Assembly (NCBI GenBank): GCA_963678705.1
Contig: CAVMBN010000217.1
Coordinates: 1-64,000 of the forward strand
From: Panorpa germanica
Taxonomy: Eukaryota; Arthropoda; Insecta; Mecoptera; Panorpidae
Reading direction: 5' to 3'
DNA length: 64,000 bases
In this document: positions 23,233-31,565 of the stretch, piece after piece
Layout of the letters: each line of letters opens with the position of its first letter
Position numbering within the stretch: the first letter of the stretch is position 1
Notes under the pieces: generated by a model
The model's input: the letters and a program-made list of their open reading frames with translations, nothing else
Database searches by the model: none
What the model was told of the DNA's origin: nothing
Program-made: the position numbers and the translations under genes

Positions 23233-23964
23233 ATGGAGTCATTAAATAAAGTTGATTTCATAAATCCAATATATTTGCTCAAGTGTTCATATTTTTTAAA
23301 TACAAGTAAAACTAAGCAAATTACAGTGGCCTTAGATGCAAATAATTTTTGTGAGAGTGTTTGTGTGATTGAAAAGTTTAACGGGCAATATGTAAATTTA
23401 TCACAAAATGACTGGGAAATTATTTTAAATAACAAAGCCAGTATTTCCAATTATTTTAATGGAATAATAACATATCTGGAGCAACCATGTATTGTATTGT
23501 CAAAATGTACAATTCATTTTCAAACTTTGTATGAAAAACCGACTATGGTTATCGAGCAAAATTATCACCTTAAATCAATTTTGGCAGATAATGGTCCAAG
23601 ATCATCTGTATACATGCAAATAGAGTCTTGGCAGAAACTTATGCAGTTGGCAGAGTGCATTACGTTTTCTTTAAATCAACTTACGTCATGGTCAAAGTCT
23701 GCATTGAATATTTTTAATGAAGTGGAGAATAAGTTGTTTTCTTTACTAATAGAAAGTAATGAAATAAATTATAAAAACCATAGCAAATACTTTTATGAAA
23801 ATTTCGTTTTAAATAACATTAATAACATAGAATTAAATTACTATAAATTGTTTACTAATATATCATCAAATATGAATGTAAAGTTACTAAGCTTAGAAAT
23901 TAAGGCGCTTTGTATAGACTTACTTAAGACTCAAATACAAGAAAAAGCTGATAAATATGTATAA
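23233..23964 (+). CDS. Unknown Polinton protein, possible PC4-like domain
   Basis: Start chosen at ATG 23233 (MESLNKVDFINP), the first after the intergenic AT run; an upstream in-frame codon at 23209 adds only hydrophobic filler. 243 residues. Residues about 22-65 have the pattern KQITVALDANNF ... GQYVNLSQNDWEIIL, resembling the beta-sheet plus amphipathic helix of PC4/p15 single-strand DNA-binding coactivators; this is a weak match by eye. The rest is mostly helical with no known motif. A role in late transcription or DNA binding would fit but is inference. A polyadenylation signal follows at 24007. Confidence 0.6.
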   Translation: MESLNKVDFINPIYLLKCSYFLNTSKTKQITVALDANNFCESVCVIEKFNGQYVNLSQNDWEIILNNKASISNYFNGIITYLEQPCIVLSKCTIHFQTLYEKPTMVIEQNYHLKSILADNGPRSSVYMQIESWQKLMQLAECITFSLNQLTSWSKSALNIFNEVENKLFSLLIESNEINYKNHSKYFYENFVLNNINNIELNYYKLFTNISSNMNVKLLSLEIKALCIDLLKTQIQEKADKYV

Positions 23965-24006
23965 TTGTAAATATGTATAATTGTAAATATGTATAGAGTG
24001 TATATA

Positions 24007-24012
24007 AATAAA
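24007..24012 (+). terminator. Polyadenylation signal AATAAA
   Basis: This lies 43 bases after the stop at 23964 and probably ends the left plus-strand gene group, which converges here with the minus-strand capsid group. Confidence 0.5.
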
Positions 24013-24055
24013 ATTTTATAAATGAAAGAACATGTATTTTATTTATTAAGGTATA

Positions 24056-24069
24056 TTTATTTATTTATT
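24056..24069 (-). terminator. Overlapping AATAAA signals, minus strand
   Basis: Three overlapping AATAAA copies, read on the minus strand, begin just beyond the stop of the gene ending at 24074. They probably end the transcript of the capsid gene group. Confidence 0.5.
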
Positions 24070-24073
24070 TATG

Positions 24074-24421
24074 TTAATTACAATCAGAGTTAGAATTAAA
24101 ATTACATTCAAAGCAGTTTCTTATTTGGCTTGGTGGTCCATCTCTTTGAATTCTACCCTTATTATAATGTTTAAAACATAAGCGGCGTTTTTGAATTTCA
24201 ACATTTTCTTTTAAGTATGATGGTAATCGATTCCAATTTTGTTCTATATCGGTAGAAAACATTATATAGTACAAGAAAAATTCTGTTGGCAAGTAATGTA
24301 AATCTTCTTCAGTAAGATCTTCTAACAAACATTCATTGTCTTTATATTTTCTTAATACAGCTCCAACTTTTAAAAGTGTTTGAGCAACTTCTTCATATTT
24401 ATTTAAAAAATTTGAATTCAT
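24074..24421 (-). CDS. Small unknown Polinton protein, 115 aa
   Basis: Last gene of the minus-strand capsid group, 63 bases after the capsid gene. Mostly helical (KYEEVAQTLLKVGAVLRKY), then an acidic stretch, then a basic Cys-bearing end (RRLCFKHY ... RNCFECNF) that could hold a metal with its three or four Cys/His. No family was recognised. Its position suggests a minor virion or regulatory protein. Confidence 0.6.
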   Translation of the reverse strand: MNSNFLNKYEEVAQTLLKVGAVLRKYKDNECLLEDLTEEDLHYLPTEFFLYYIMFSTDIEQNWNRLPSYLKENVEIQKRRLCFKHYNKGRIQRDGPPSQIRNCFECNFNSNSDCN

Positions 24422-24484
24422 TTTTGCGTTTGCAGGTGATTATTCTTTGATGGTTTTACATATACTAGTTCTTATAAACATTAT

Positions 24485-25690
24485 TTATGTAATTTTATTA
24501 ACAATTCCAGATAAAGGTTTATACTCGATAATTTTGTCGTGTATAATTAGGGCAAAGGCGCGAACCAAACCAACAATCATTTCTGATGTTTCTAATTCAA
24601 GTCTAATATCCACTGGGGCAGATTTTAAAAATTCGTTTTGTTTCGAGCAATCTATAACTATTAGTGGTGCTTTTTCTTTAAAATCTTTTAAATTTAAAAC
24701 AGGGTTTGGATTTTTATCATAGTAAGATTTTTGAAAATTTGCATACATTTCATAGGCTACCGAATATTTATTATTATTGTAATCCAAGTTCAAGTTGTCG
24801 TATGGGTATATTTCAGAATTTAAATATAATTTTACATTTCTTAAATAACAAGTATCAAATTTACTCATATCCTTTGTAATGTCATTTTTAGATTCCCTTT
24901 GTAATCCTAATATGACATAACGTGGTTTTTCAAAAGATGTAGTTGTTTTTATTGACCAGGTTTGATTTGTTGAACTTGACAAGGCAGGATATTCGTATAG
25001 TTCCCACGCTCGAAAACCTATATATAATGATCTATCACGTTCTATTGTTTGTAATAAATCCAATTTCTTTTTGTCTGAGACTTGAACGTGGGGCATTCGC
25101 CAAGAAATCTTTTCAATGACAACTTTTGGTAATACTTCTTTTAGTTCTTCTATCCAAATAGCGTTATTATCGTTTTTTGATCGAACTAATATTAATTCAT
25201 GCTTTACTGGTAAAATAATTTTTTCGAAATCTTCACAAAAACCAAATATCGTTTTAAGAGGAATACATACACTGAAGTTTCCATTTTTATCTATTATATT
25301 GGTATCTTTATCACACCAACCAAAATTTTGAACATGAATATCGTTATTGTTATGCGAAACATAACCTTTCATAGTAGATGTTATACCAGGATTTCTATTT
25401 GAATCAATTTCAACAGAATTTATTTCATATCTTATAGTTTCAAACAAATATAGAATGCCATTTAGTATGAAGACTGGTGTAGCTTTTGTTGTGTCTTTTG
25501 TCTTGCCTTCAATATATAAATATGATTCAGATGGTAAAGTAAAAACATTATGTTGATTTATTGGGATACGGATTTCGTCATTATTTTCAAAAGTAGTTGT
25601 AGAATATGGATTATATGTATGTATCTCATATTGACTTATAGATTCATCGAAAACGATTTTATCTTCAACATTTAGTATACTAGAAGTCAT
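24485..25690 (-). CDS. PY: Polinton major capsid protein (double jelly roll)
   Basis: 401 residues, intact. The sequence pattern is that of the Polinton PY protein, established as a double jelly-roll major capsid protein: many beta-strand stretches, FETIRYEINSVEID (about 84-97), KPRYVILGLQRES (about 262), then YLRNVKLYLNSEIYPYDNLN (about 290-309), the YANFQKSYY box (about 324) and the end PLIVIDCSKQNE and IIHDKIIEYKPL. It should form the capsid shell with the penton encoded just upstream. The start ATG overlaps the stop of the 48-residue ORF (ATGA), so co-expression from one mRNA is likely. Confidence 0.8.
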   Translation of the reverse strand: MTSSILNVEDKIVFDESISQYEIHTYNPYSTTTFENNDEIRIPINQHNVFTLPSESYLYIEGKTKDTTKATPVFILNGILYLFETIRYEINSVEIDSNRNPGITSTMKGYVSHNNNDIHVQNFGWCDKDTNIIDKNGNFSVCIPLKTIFGFCEDFEKIILPVKHELILVRSKNDNNAIWIEELKEVLPKVVIEKISWRMPHVQVSDKKKLDLLQTIERDRSLYIGFRAWELYEYPALSSSTNQTWSIKTTTSFEKPRYVILGLQRESKNDITKDMSKFDTCYLRNVKLYLNSEIYPYDNLNLDYNNNKYSVAYEMYANFQKSYYDKNPNPVLNLKDFKEKAPLIVIDCSKQNEFLKSAPVDIRLELETSEMIVGLVRAFALIIHDKIIEYKPLSGIVNKIT

Positions 25691-25833
25691 TGTGGAGTAA
25701 TTAATTTAAATCCCAATGATTTAAGAAACTGTTTATTTTTTAGTGTTAGTCTCTTGAGAGGTTTTGGTGTACTATGATGGCTTTGATTGAACGATGAATT
25801 ATATATTGTTTTTAAATTGTGACAAATACCCAT
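25687..25833 (-). CDS. 48-residue ORF between penton and capsid genes
   Basis: ATG at 25833, only two bases after the penton stop. It ends in TGA, overlapping the capsid ATG as ATGA. It codes MGICHNLKTIYNSS, then a basic stretch and LTLKNKQFLKSLGFKL. The pattern NKxFLKSLGFK is one I associate with short conserved Polinton proteins, and the exact fit between two intact genes supports a real gene. Its function is unknown; a small basic virion peptide is possible. Confidence 0.6.
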   Translation of the reverse strand: MGICHNLKTIYNSSFNQSHHSTPKPLKRLTLKNKQFLKSLGFKLITPQ

Positions 25834-25835
25834 TG

Positions 25836-26570
25836 TTAAACTTTTCTAATATGTAATCTACAGGAAATATTTTCTTTTCTAAAGTTAATAAGCTCCCCTT
25901 TTTCATCTACAATTTTTAAGGTAATATTATCTATTTTTCGTATAACGATTGGAAGGTAAATGATTTGTTTCGGAATTTCAATGATTTTATATCCTGGTGG
26001 AACCGATGGGAAAAATTCATGTATAGTATGAACCAATTGACCGTTTAAGTATGCACCGGAAGTAATGTTACATTCAATTCGTATATTATTTACCCTAATA
26101 ATATTTACCGGTAAGTTAGATACATGTAACTTATTAGGTTCTAATATTTGCTTATTAAATCCTAGTAATGAAGCAATGCAATTTTCTTTTGAAAAGTCTA
26201 TTTTTTCAGAACATATTATTTCACTTTGGAGGGTGTTTGTATTCGCGGTTAAATTTAAAAATACTTCTTTTATTTGTTTATCAGATATTTCTTTAAATTC
26301 GCTGTTGTGTTTTATCGCTCTAGAATCACCAATGTTTAACCTTAAATATTCTTGAATATCTTCCAATTCATATGAACCTACTGGTATTGTAACAACTTTA
26401 CCATCTCCATAATAAAATTTATTGTTGGTGTCATCAATATTTGGTATGGAATTAAATGTTTGAAAGTCTACTATCCCCAATTCATATATTCCATCATGCA
26501 AATCTATTGGTGGAAAAATATCTGCACTTAATATAGATTCATTTCCATTTATTGTAAATGTCATAGACAT
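25836..26570 (-). CDS. PX: Polinton penton / minor capsid protein
   Basis: 244 residues, intact. It has the order expected of the Polinton PX protein, a single jelly-roll minor capsid (penton) protein: N-terminal strand MTFTINGNESIL, GIYELGIVDFQTFNSIPNI (about 27-45), GSYELEDIQEYL, SLLGFNKQILEPNKLHVSNL, then VNNIRIECNITSGAYLNG and HTIHEFFPSVPPGYKI. It probably forms capsid vertices beside the major capsid protein. It is transcribed with it, 2 bases before the 48-residue ORF. Confidence 0.8.
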   Translation of the reverse strand: MSMTFTINGNESILSADIFPPIDLHDGIYELGIVDFQTFNSIPNIDDTNNKFYYGDGKVVTIPVGSYELEDIQEYLRLNIGDSRAIKHNSEFKEISDKQIKEVFLNLTANTNTLQSEIICSEKIDFSKENCIASLLGFNKQILEPNKLHVSNLPVNIIRVNNIRIECNITSGAYLNGQLVHTIHEFFPSVPPGYKIIEIPKQIIYLPIVIRKIDNITLKIVDEKGELINFRKENISCRLHIRKV

Positions 26571-26655
26571 TATTATTTTTGAATAAACCTTTCACGGTAA
26601 GCTTAGTAATAGTAATAAGAAATGACAATAAAACTCATGTATTTATATCATTATA

Positions 26656-27054
26656 TTATTTATTAAAAATTACAGAATTAAAATACAAAAAATTTAAACA
26701 TAAATGTCCACAATTCACAGTATTAAATTTTTGAAATCTATCATAGTTATATTGGATATTATTATTTATACTAAAGTATTGAATTGCTTCTATTGGGGGT
26801 TTTAAATTACCAAAACTATCAAAGTATAAAATATGTTTATTTCTTTTTATGTAAGCTACCCAATGTGTTCCTGCTGATGTCTTATCATCTAAATTTATAA
26901 TACCAGTCTCATTTAATAAAATTTTTTTATGTAAGTTATTTCTCATAAATACCCCTCTAAAGTGAGGAATATTTAATTTCTTTGCATATTTTCTTAAATC
27001 TACATCAGTAAGAGCTCGTTTAGGTAGCTTTAACGGAAGTTTTTTGGATACGGA
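26656..27054 (-). CDS. PRO: Adenain-type cysteine protease
   Basis: The open frame runs from 27054 to 26656. The only ATG is at 26946, inside the conserved part, while the region before it (PKRALTDVDLRKYAKKLN, HFRGVFM) also looks conserved. Catalytic residues are clear: His in GTHWVAY, Asp in YFDSFG, Gln in DRFQKF and Cys in NCGHLC. In adenoviruses and Polintons this Ulp1/C5-type protease cuts capsid precursors during maturation. The frame overlaps the end of the PLA2-like gene in the -1 register, with a slippery heptamer in the overlap, so it may be made as a frameshift fusion. Non-ATG start or an unseen splice are alternatives. Confidence 0.82.
   Translation of the reverse strand, partial: SVSKKLPLKLPKRALTDVDLRKYAKKLNIPHFRGVFMRNNLHKKILLNETGIINLDDKTSAGTHWVAYIKRNKHILYFDSFGNLKPPIEAIQYFSINNNIQYNYDRFQKFNTVNCGHLCLNFLYFNSVIFNK
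27030..27045 (-). promoter_or_regulatory. Candidate -1 ribosomal frameshift site
   Basis: On the minus strand the PLA2-like gene reads CCA AAA AAC TTC CGT TAA. The heptamer A AAA AAC (27045-27039) is the canonical X XXY YYZ slippery site and is in phase, six bases before the zero-frame stop (27032-27030). In the -1 frame no stop follows until the protease ends at 26656. No strong stem was found by eye downstream; only a weak AGCT-based pairing within 20 bases. Confidence 0.6.
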
Positions 27055-27872
27055 CTAATATATAACCCTAATCCAGTCTTATAAGGTTTTAAATAAATCC
27101 CTTTGCCAGATTTTCTAATAGCAATAGCTTCCATGGTTTCATTGTGTTTCTTAGCTTCAGCCAACATTGTTTTTGCATCCTTTGATTCATTGATGGCTTT
27201 TGCAATACTTGCTACACCACCTGCCAGTCCTCCAATAGCAGATAATCCCGCAAATAAGGGAATTAAAAACGGTAGAAAACCTCCTACCTTTGGTACAGGA
27301 ATTATTCTTAGCTTGTTAACTTTAAATTTAGTTTTTTTATTAATTGTTTGTTTTGCGGCTTGTGATGCAATTTTAATAGCGTTTGACACACTTTTAGGAT
27401 TGTCTGGGTTAATTAAAGTATTTTTTAGTGCACTACGAGCATTAAGGACAGCTTTTTTAAATACTGTCATACTATGCTTTGCCTTTCCACTACCCTTTAC
27501 TTTCTTTTTACTTTTTTTATTTCGTTTTAGCCCCATACCTAGTTTTGTTTTTATATTCATGATATAAGCCACAAGTAATGACGCCAAACGTTCACTTAAC
27601 TTTGAATCTTTGGAAAAATATCGTGTCCAGGCTTTTTTAATCAGTATTTTGTCAGCTTCGTGTCTTTTACTTAAATCTTCATAACGGTGATATGCAATGT
27701 CATGTTCTTTACAAGCTGAATCCAATGCATTAATTCCTTAATCTCCTCGGTTTAAACGTTCTATTAAATGTGTTCCAGGATCGCAATAGTTGTACCCAGG
27801 CAAATGCAATTCAAAAGGTAATTTATTTATTAATTTATTAACCAGTCCATCTCCCTTCTTAACTGTTATCAT
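27030..27872 (-). pseudogene. PLA2-like, basic Polinton virion protein, nonsense codon
   Basis: ATG at 27872, 280 codons with one TAA at codon 45 (27738-27740). Before it lies a Ca-loop-like YNYCDPGTH (residues 27-35). After it come ALDSACKEHDIAYHRY with the His57-Asp58 dyad and a helix with RHEADKILIKKAW, together a phospholipase A2 domain of the parvovirus VP1 type; the usual Gly of the loop CGPG is Asp here. Residues about 115-190 are very Lys-rich. About 197-226 is a hydrophobic Gly/Ala stretch that could insert in membrane, followed by SGKGIYLKPYKTGLGLY. The combination suggests a virion protein for endosome escape plus core binding. The gene precedes, and partly overlaps, the protease. 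Confidence 0.75.
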
Positions 27873-27985
27873 ACTGACTAAAGTATCTGCTATCAACCAA
27901 TTTTATACTTTAAAATAATTTCATATATAAAGATTAAACACTTAAAATATATTTTATTAGTTTATAACATATCCTTGATAAAACA
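27873..27985. promoter_or_regulatory. Divergent promoter region
   Basis: 113 AT-rich bases between the minus-strand capsid/protease group and the plus-strand ATPase. It must hold start sites for both. A TATATAA run on the plus strand (about 27924-27930) is the only motif seen. Confidence 0.4.
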
Positions 27986-28688
27986 ATGAAGTTTGTTAAA
28001 CAAAAACTAACTCTTTCTGTAAAAAATGTTGACAACAAAGGTAATTTTCACATTTACAATAAAACTCATGGACCACTATTACCAAATGACATAAGATGTA
28101 TTATTTGTGGACCATCAAGCTGTGGAAAAACCAATGTTATGTTTAATTTAATTGAACATTTAAATGGGTTACGATTTCAAAACATATACATTTATTCAAA
28201 ATCTTTGTACCAACCCAAATATAAAATGCTGGAAGAAATTATAAATAACATTAATGGTATGGGATATTATACATACACTGACAATGATGAGCTTATTAGA
28301 CCTGAAAATGCAAAACCACATTCAATATTTATTTTTGATGATGTTGCTTGCGATAAACAGAATAATATTCGCAATTTCTTTAGCATGGGCCGTCTCCAAT
28401 TACATAGACTGTTTTTACTTATGTCAGACATATAGCAAAGTTCCAAAACAGTTGATACGAGATAATACTAATTTTATTATATTATTTAAACAAGACGACT
28501 TAAATTTAAAGCATATATATGATGATCATGTAAACTTTGATTTTCCAACTTTTCTAAAGTTTAAACAAGTTTGTAATTTATGTTGGAACTATGATAAATA
28601 TGCGTTTATGGTAATAGATAAGAATAGTGACTTAAATAAAGGGAGATACAGGCAAGGATTTGATATGTTTTTAGATATAACCAAGTAA
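27986..28688 (+). pseudogene. ATP: Packaging ATPase (FtsK/HerA, A32-like), frameshifted
   Basis: Frame 1 from ATG 27986 gives CIICGPSSCGKTNVMFNL (Walker A, about 28105-28150) and HSIFIFDDVAC (Walker B, about 28322-28350), then a +1 shift at about 28392-28398 just after FFSMGR. The other frame continues with YIDCFYLCQTYSKVPKQLIRD (the sensor-like region) to the stop at 28688. This is the genome-packaging ATPase found in Polintons and NCLDV-like viruses, which pumps DNA into capsids. Only one indel separates it from an intact reading frame, so a sequencing error must be excluded. Confidence 0.88.
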
Positions 28689-29003
28689 CCTTTACAATAA
28701 TAATCAGTGTTGAGGTAACCATCTTCATAATAACATGCATTTATTATAACATTATCTTAATAAACATTGATTTCGTTCAAATTACATTGATTACGTTCCC
28801 ATTCCGGTCTTTACGTTCAAATTACGTTGAATTTACATTCAAATTACATTGATTACGTTCCCATTCCGGTCTTTACGTTCAAATTACGTTGAATTTACAT
28901 TCAAATTACATTGATTACGTTCCCATTACGTTTAATTTACGTTCAAATTACGTTCCCATTACGTTGAGTTTACGTTCAAGTTGCATAAAGTTTACATGTA
29001 AAC
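28689..29003 (+). repeat. 62-bp tandem repeat, ACGTT-rich intergenic region
   Basis: No gene is seen. The motif CAAATTACATTGATTACG recurs at 28778, 28840 and 28902 (62-bp period), with the internal unit TTACGTTCAAATTACGTT. It then decays into shorter ACGTT/ATTACG copies up to about 28975. It may act as promoter, replication or spacer sequence; nothing in it decides this. Confidence 0.7.
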
Positions 29004-30263
29004 ATGTTTAAATCAAAGAAGCGTGCAAAAAATACTGTGGTTAAAATAAAGACTCCTCCTACTAGATTAAAAAAAAGGAATAGTAAACGTAAAATAATAA
29101 GCAATACGATTAATGATGAAGATAAAAAATTAACACGCGATATTATTAAATCAAGCGATTCTATAAGACAAAAGTATCTTGCATTAAAACTAGGGGAATC
29201 TGAGGCACAAAGGTACCTTGACAAACAGCTTGAACCAATAACTACACCACTAAACATACTAGCTAATAAAAGTACTTCCAATATTAAATTATTGCAACCA
29301 ATCAAACAAGATATTGATACAAAACCGTATGATTTCAAGGTTGAAACAATTAAATCTAAATTAAATAACATGTTAAAAGAACCCCTAGACACTACATTTA
29401 TACCAGAACAGCAAAATGATTTAACATTAGCTAAAGAACCAACAATGGAACTTAGTCAGTTAGATGATGAGGTTTTTGAATCAAATGAACCCTTAGAATA
29501 TAGTAGAGTACATGATCCAAACTTATTTAAGGCATCTAAAGAACTGTCTGATATTGAAGAAAATCTTAAAAAGCAAGTTGATAAATACGCCTTTCAATAT
29601 TTAATTGATTTTAATAGGCGTGAAGGTGATCCTAGTATATTTGATCACATATTTGGTATAAATTTAGAAGACGGTAATTTAATATTGGGAAAAACACTAG
29701 TTACATTTGATAAAGAGGGTATAATAATAGGAGATAAAAAATATAAATCATCTCCTGGGTTATATGAATTGCTTTTTAAAATAGATCCAAACGCAAATAT
29801 TTATAGTGAGGAAGATTTAGAGGACTACAAAACAATTTTAAATGATACTAATGCACATAGAACATTATATTTACCTAATGGTAAAATTAAATCTAGCAAA
29901 GGTATAAAATACAAAAAAATTATATCGCTATTATTTCCTCCTCAAACAAAATTAAGTGCCCCAGCATCTTCAATACCATATTCTTCAGAAAAATTGCAAA
30001 ACGTTCGATCAAGACTTTTGCAGCGTACGTCCTCAGTTGGGTTACCAAATAATAAACGTTTTGGCAAAGGTTTCAATAACCTTATTCCAAATTATATGAC
30101 TTTCAATAAAAATCCAAAAGATTACATTTATTGGGATAATCCAAACGAATTAGTTGATAGACTAAGATTACTAATTAGTTCAAAAACGGCTGGCAATACA
30201 TCACATGACAATGAAATTATTTCAATAGTTGAAGAATTAAAAGAAGCTAATATTATTATATAA
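29004..30263 (+). CDS. Conserved Polinton protein of unknown function, 419 aa
   Basis: Intact. Residues 1-35 are very basic (KSKKRAKNTVVKIK ... RLKKRNSKRK). The middle is charged and helical (about 175-205). A compact C-terminal domain starts at about 215 with GDPSIFDHIFGI, SSPGLYELLFKIDP, EDLEDYKTILNDTNAHRTLY, then YIYWDNPNELVDRLRLLISS and EIISIVEELKEA at the end. I recall this C-terminal pattern from invertebrate Polinton proteins, with no known function. Basic N-terminus plus position between ATPase and integrase would fit a DNA- or core-associated virion protein. A truncated copy of its end is at 4882. Confidence 0.75.
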   Translation: MFKSKKRAKNTVVKIKTPPTRLKKRNSKRKIISNTINDEDKKLTRDIIKSSDSIRQKYLALKLGESEAQRYLDKQLEPITTPLNILANKSTSNIKLLQPIKQDIDTKPYDFKVETIKSKLNNMLKEPLDTTFIPEQQNDLTLAKEPTMELSQLDDEVFESNEPLEYSRVHDPNLFKASKELSDIEENLKKQVDKYAFQYLIDFNRREGDPSIFDHIFGINLEDGNLILGKTLVTFDKEGIIIGDKKYKSSPGLYELLFKIDPNANIYSEEDLEDYKTILNDTNAHRTLYLPNGKIKSSKGIKYKKIISLLFPPQTKLSAPASSIPYSSEKLQNVRSRLLQRTSSVGLPNNKRFGKGFNNLIPNYMTFNKNPKDYIYWDNPNELVDRLRLLISSKTAGNTSHDNEIISIVEELKEANIII

Positions 30264-30319
30264 ATACTTAAACACATTCCCTTCTTTTTCATTATTTTAT
30301 AACTACTCATATAAGTAAC

Positions 30320-30550
30320 ATGACTATTAACAAATTTGGAGTACACATACATAAGAAAAAAATTACTCGGCACGAAACAGTATCAAAAAATGATTTAATT
30401 ATTATAGATAAACGTTTAAAAGCTGCAGAGGAAGATATTCATGATGCTTATATTAATAACTTCCAAAACTTTATTGAAGTAAATAAAAAAATTGCAACAT
30501 TAATTACAGAATTAAAAACAAAACATAGTTTAGATATTAGTTCTTTATAA
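30320..30550 (+). CDS. Small helical Polinton protein, 76 aa
   Basis: ATG 30320, 56 bases after the preceding stop. N-terminal MTINKFGVHIHKKK, then one long charged helix (residues about 25-70, IDKRLKAAEEDIHDAY ... KKIATLITELKTK) with heptad-like hydrophobic spacing, probably a short coiled coil. The same gene, frameshifted, lies at the same place in the decayed element (5045), so it is a conserved part of this Polinton lineage. Function unknown. Confidence 0.7.
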   Translation: MTINKFGVHIHKKKITRHETVSKNDLIIIDKRLKAAEEDIHDAYINNFQNFIEVNKKIATLITELKTKHSLDISSL

Positions 30551-30572
30551 ATTTTGTGTAATAATAATAAGT

Positions 30573-31501
30573 ATGAACAAAACAAAAATAGGTATAGTCA
30601 ACGAATTGCATAAGCCTGCGCGTAAAAACTATAAGCGTAGACATGTAATCATAAAAGGTCTAATGATTCTTGGCAAGCCGATTTAGTGGAATTAATCCCA
30701 TATGCAAAAGAAAACAAAGGTTACAAGTACTTACTTACAGTCATTGATATATTTTCCAAATATGCATGGGCAGTTCCAGTAAAATCAAAGTCAGCTAAAG
30801 ACGTTACTGCTGCATTCAAAAATATTTTAGTTAAACATAAGAATAAGGTTCCGAAAAACTTACAAACAGATAACGGAAAGGAATTTTATAACACTGAATT
30901 TAAAAAAGTTATAGATTCGTATGATATAAACCATTTTAGTACATTTAGTAATATGAAAGCATCGATTGTTGAAAGATTTAATAGAACTCTAAAAAATGTC
31001 ATGTGGAAAGATTTTAGTATAAAAGGCAACTATAATTGGATTAATAACATTGATGCACTTGTTAAGAAATATAATAATTCTCATCATTCAACAATTAATA
31101 TGAAGCCATCTCAAGTATCAATGAAAAATGAAAAAAAATTATTAGGAAATGTATACAATAGGATAAAAAGGGTTGGTTTAAGTCGCTATAATGTTGGCGA
31201 TTATGTTCGCTTAAGCAAAACCAAATCATTATTTGCAAAAGGGTATACTCCTAACTGGGGTACCGAAATATTTACTATATCAAAAGTACAACTAACTAAT
31301 CCAGTCACATATTTACTTAATGATTCTCTTGGCCAATCAATTGCAGGCGCGTTTTACGAACAAGAACTACAAAAAACAAAATATCCAGATATATATCTAG
31401 TTGAGAAAGTTTTACAGAAAAAAGAAAAAAGAGTTTTTGTAAAGTGGTTAGGTTTAGATAAATCTCATAACAGTTGGATAGATGCTAAAAATATTGTATA
31501 A
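30573..31501 (+). pseudogene. INT: Polinton integrase, one-base deletion
   Basis: ATG at 30573. A one-A loss at about 30662-30664 (CTAATGA where the sister copy has CTAAATGA) shifts the frame after residue ~30; the rest is open to the TAA at 31499-31501. Catalytic residues of the retroviral-type DDE core remain: Asp codon 30680 (SWQADLVEL), Asp 30869 (QTDNGKEF), Glu 30971 (VERFNRTLK), with 33 residues between the last two. An SH3-like part (VGDYVRLSK) and a C-terminal chromodomain (VFVKWLGLDKSHNSWIDAKN, about 31388-31498) follow. The deletion leaves the core without its N-terminal zinc-like part. A single-base indel could be an assembly error. Confidence 0.9.
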
Positions 31502-31508
31502 CATTTTA

Positions 31509-31548
31509 AATAAATAAAACTACTGGTTATTATAAATATGTATTTATT
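31509..31548. terminator. Convergent polyadenylation signals (INT and POLB)
   Basis: Plus strand AATAAATAAA at 31509-31518, 8 bases after the integrase stop; minus strand AATAAA at 31548-31543, 18 bases after the PolB stop at 31566. The two transcripts therefore overlap at their 3' ends by a few dozen bases. Confidence 0.55.
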
Positions 31549-31565
31549 TGACATTAAAAATATAC

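Noticed and set aside
27103..27567. 154-residue plus-strand ORF rich in Phe, Leu and Ala
   Set aside because: Antisense of the Lys-rich and Ala/Gly-rich PLA2-like protein, which explains its composition.
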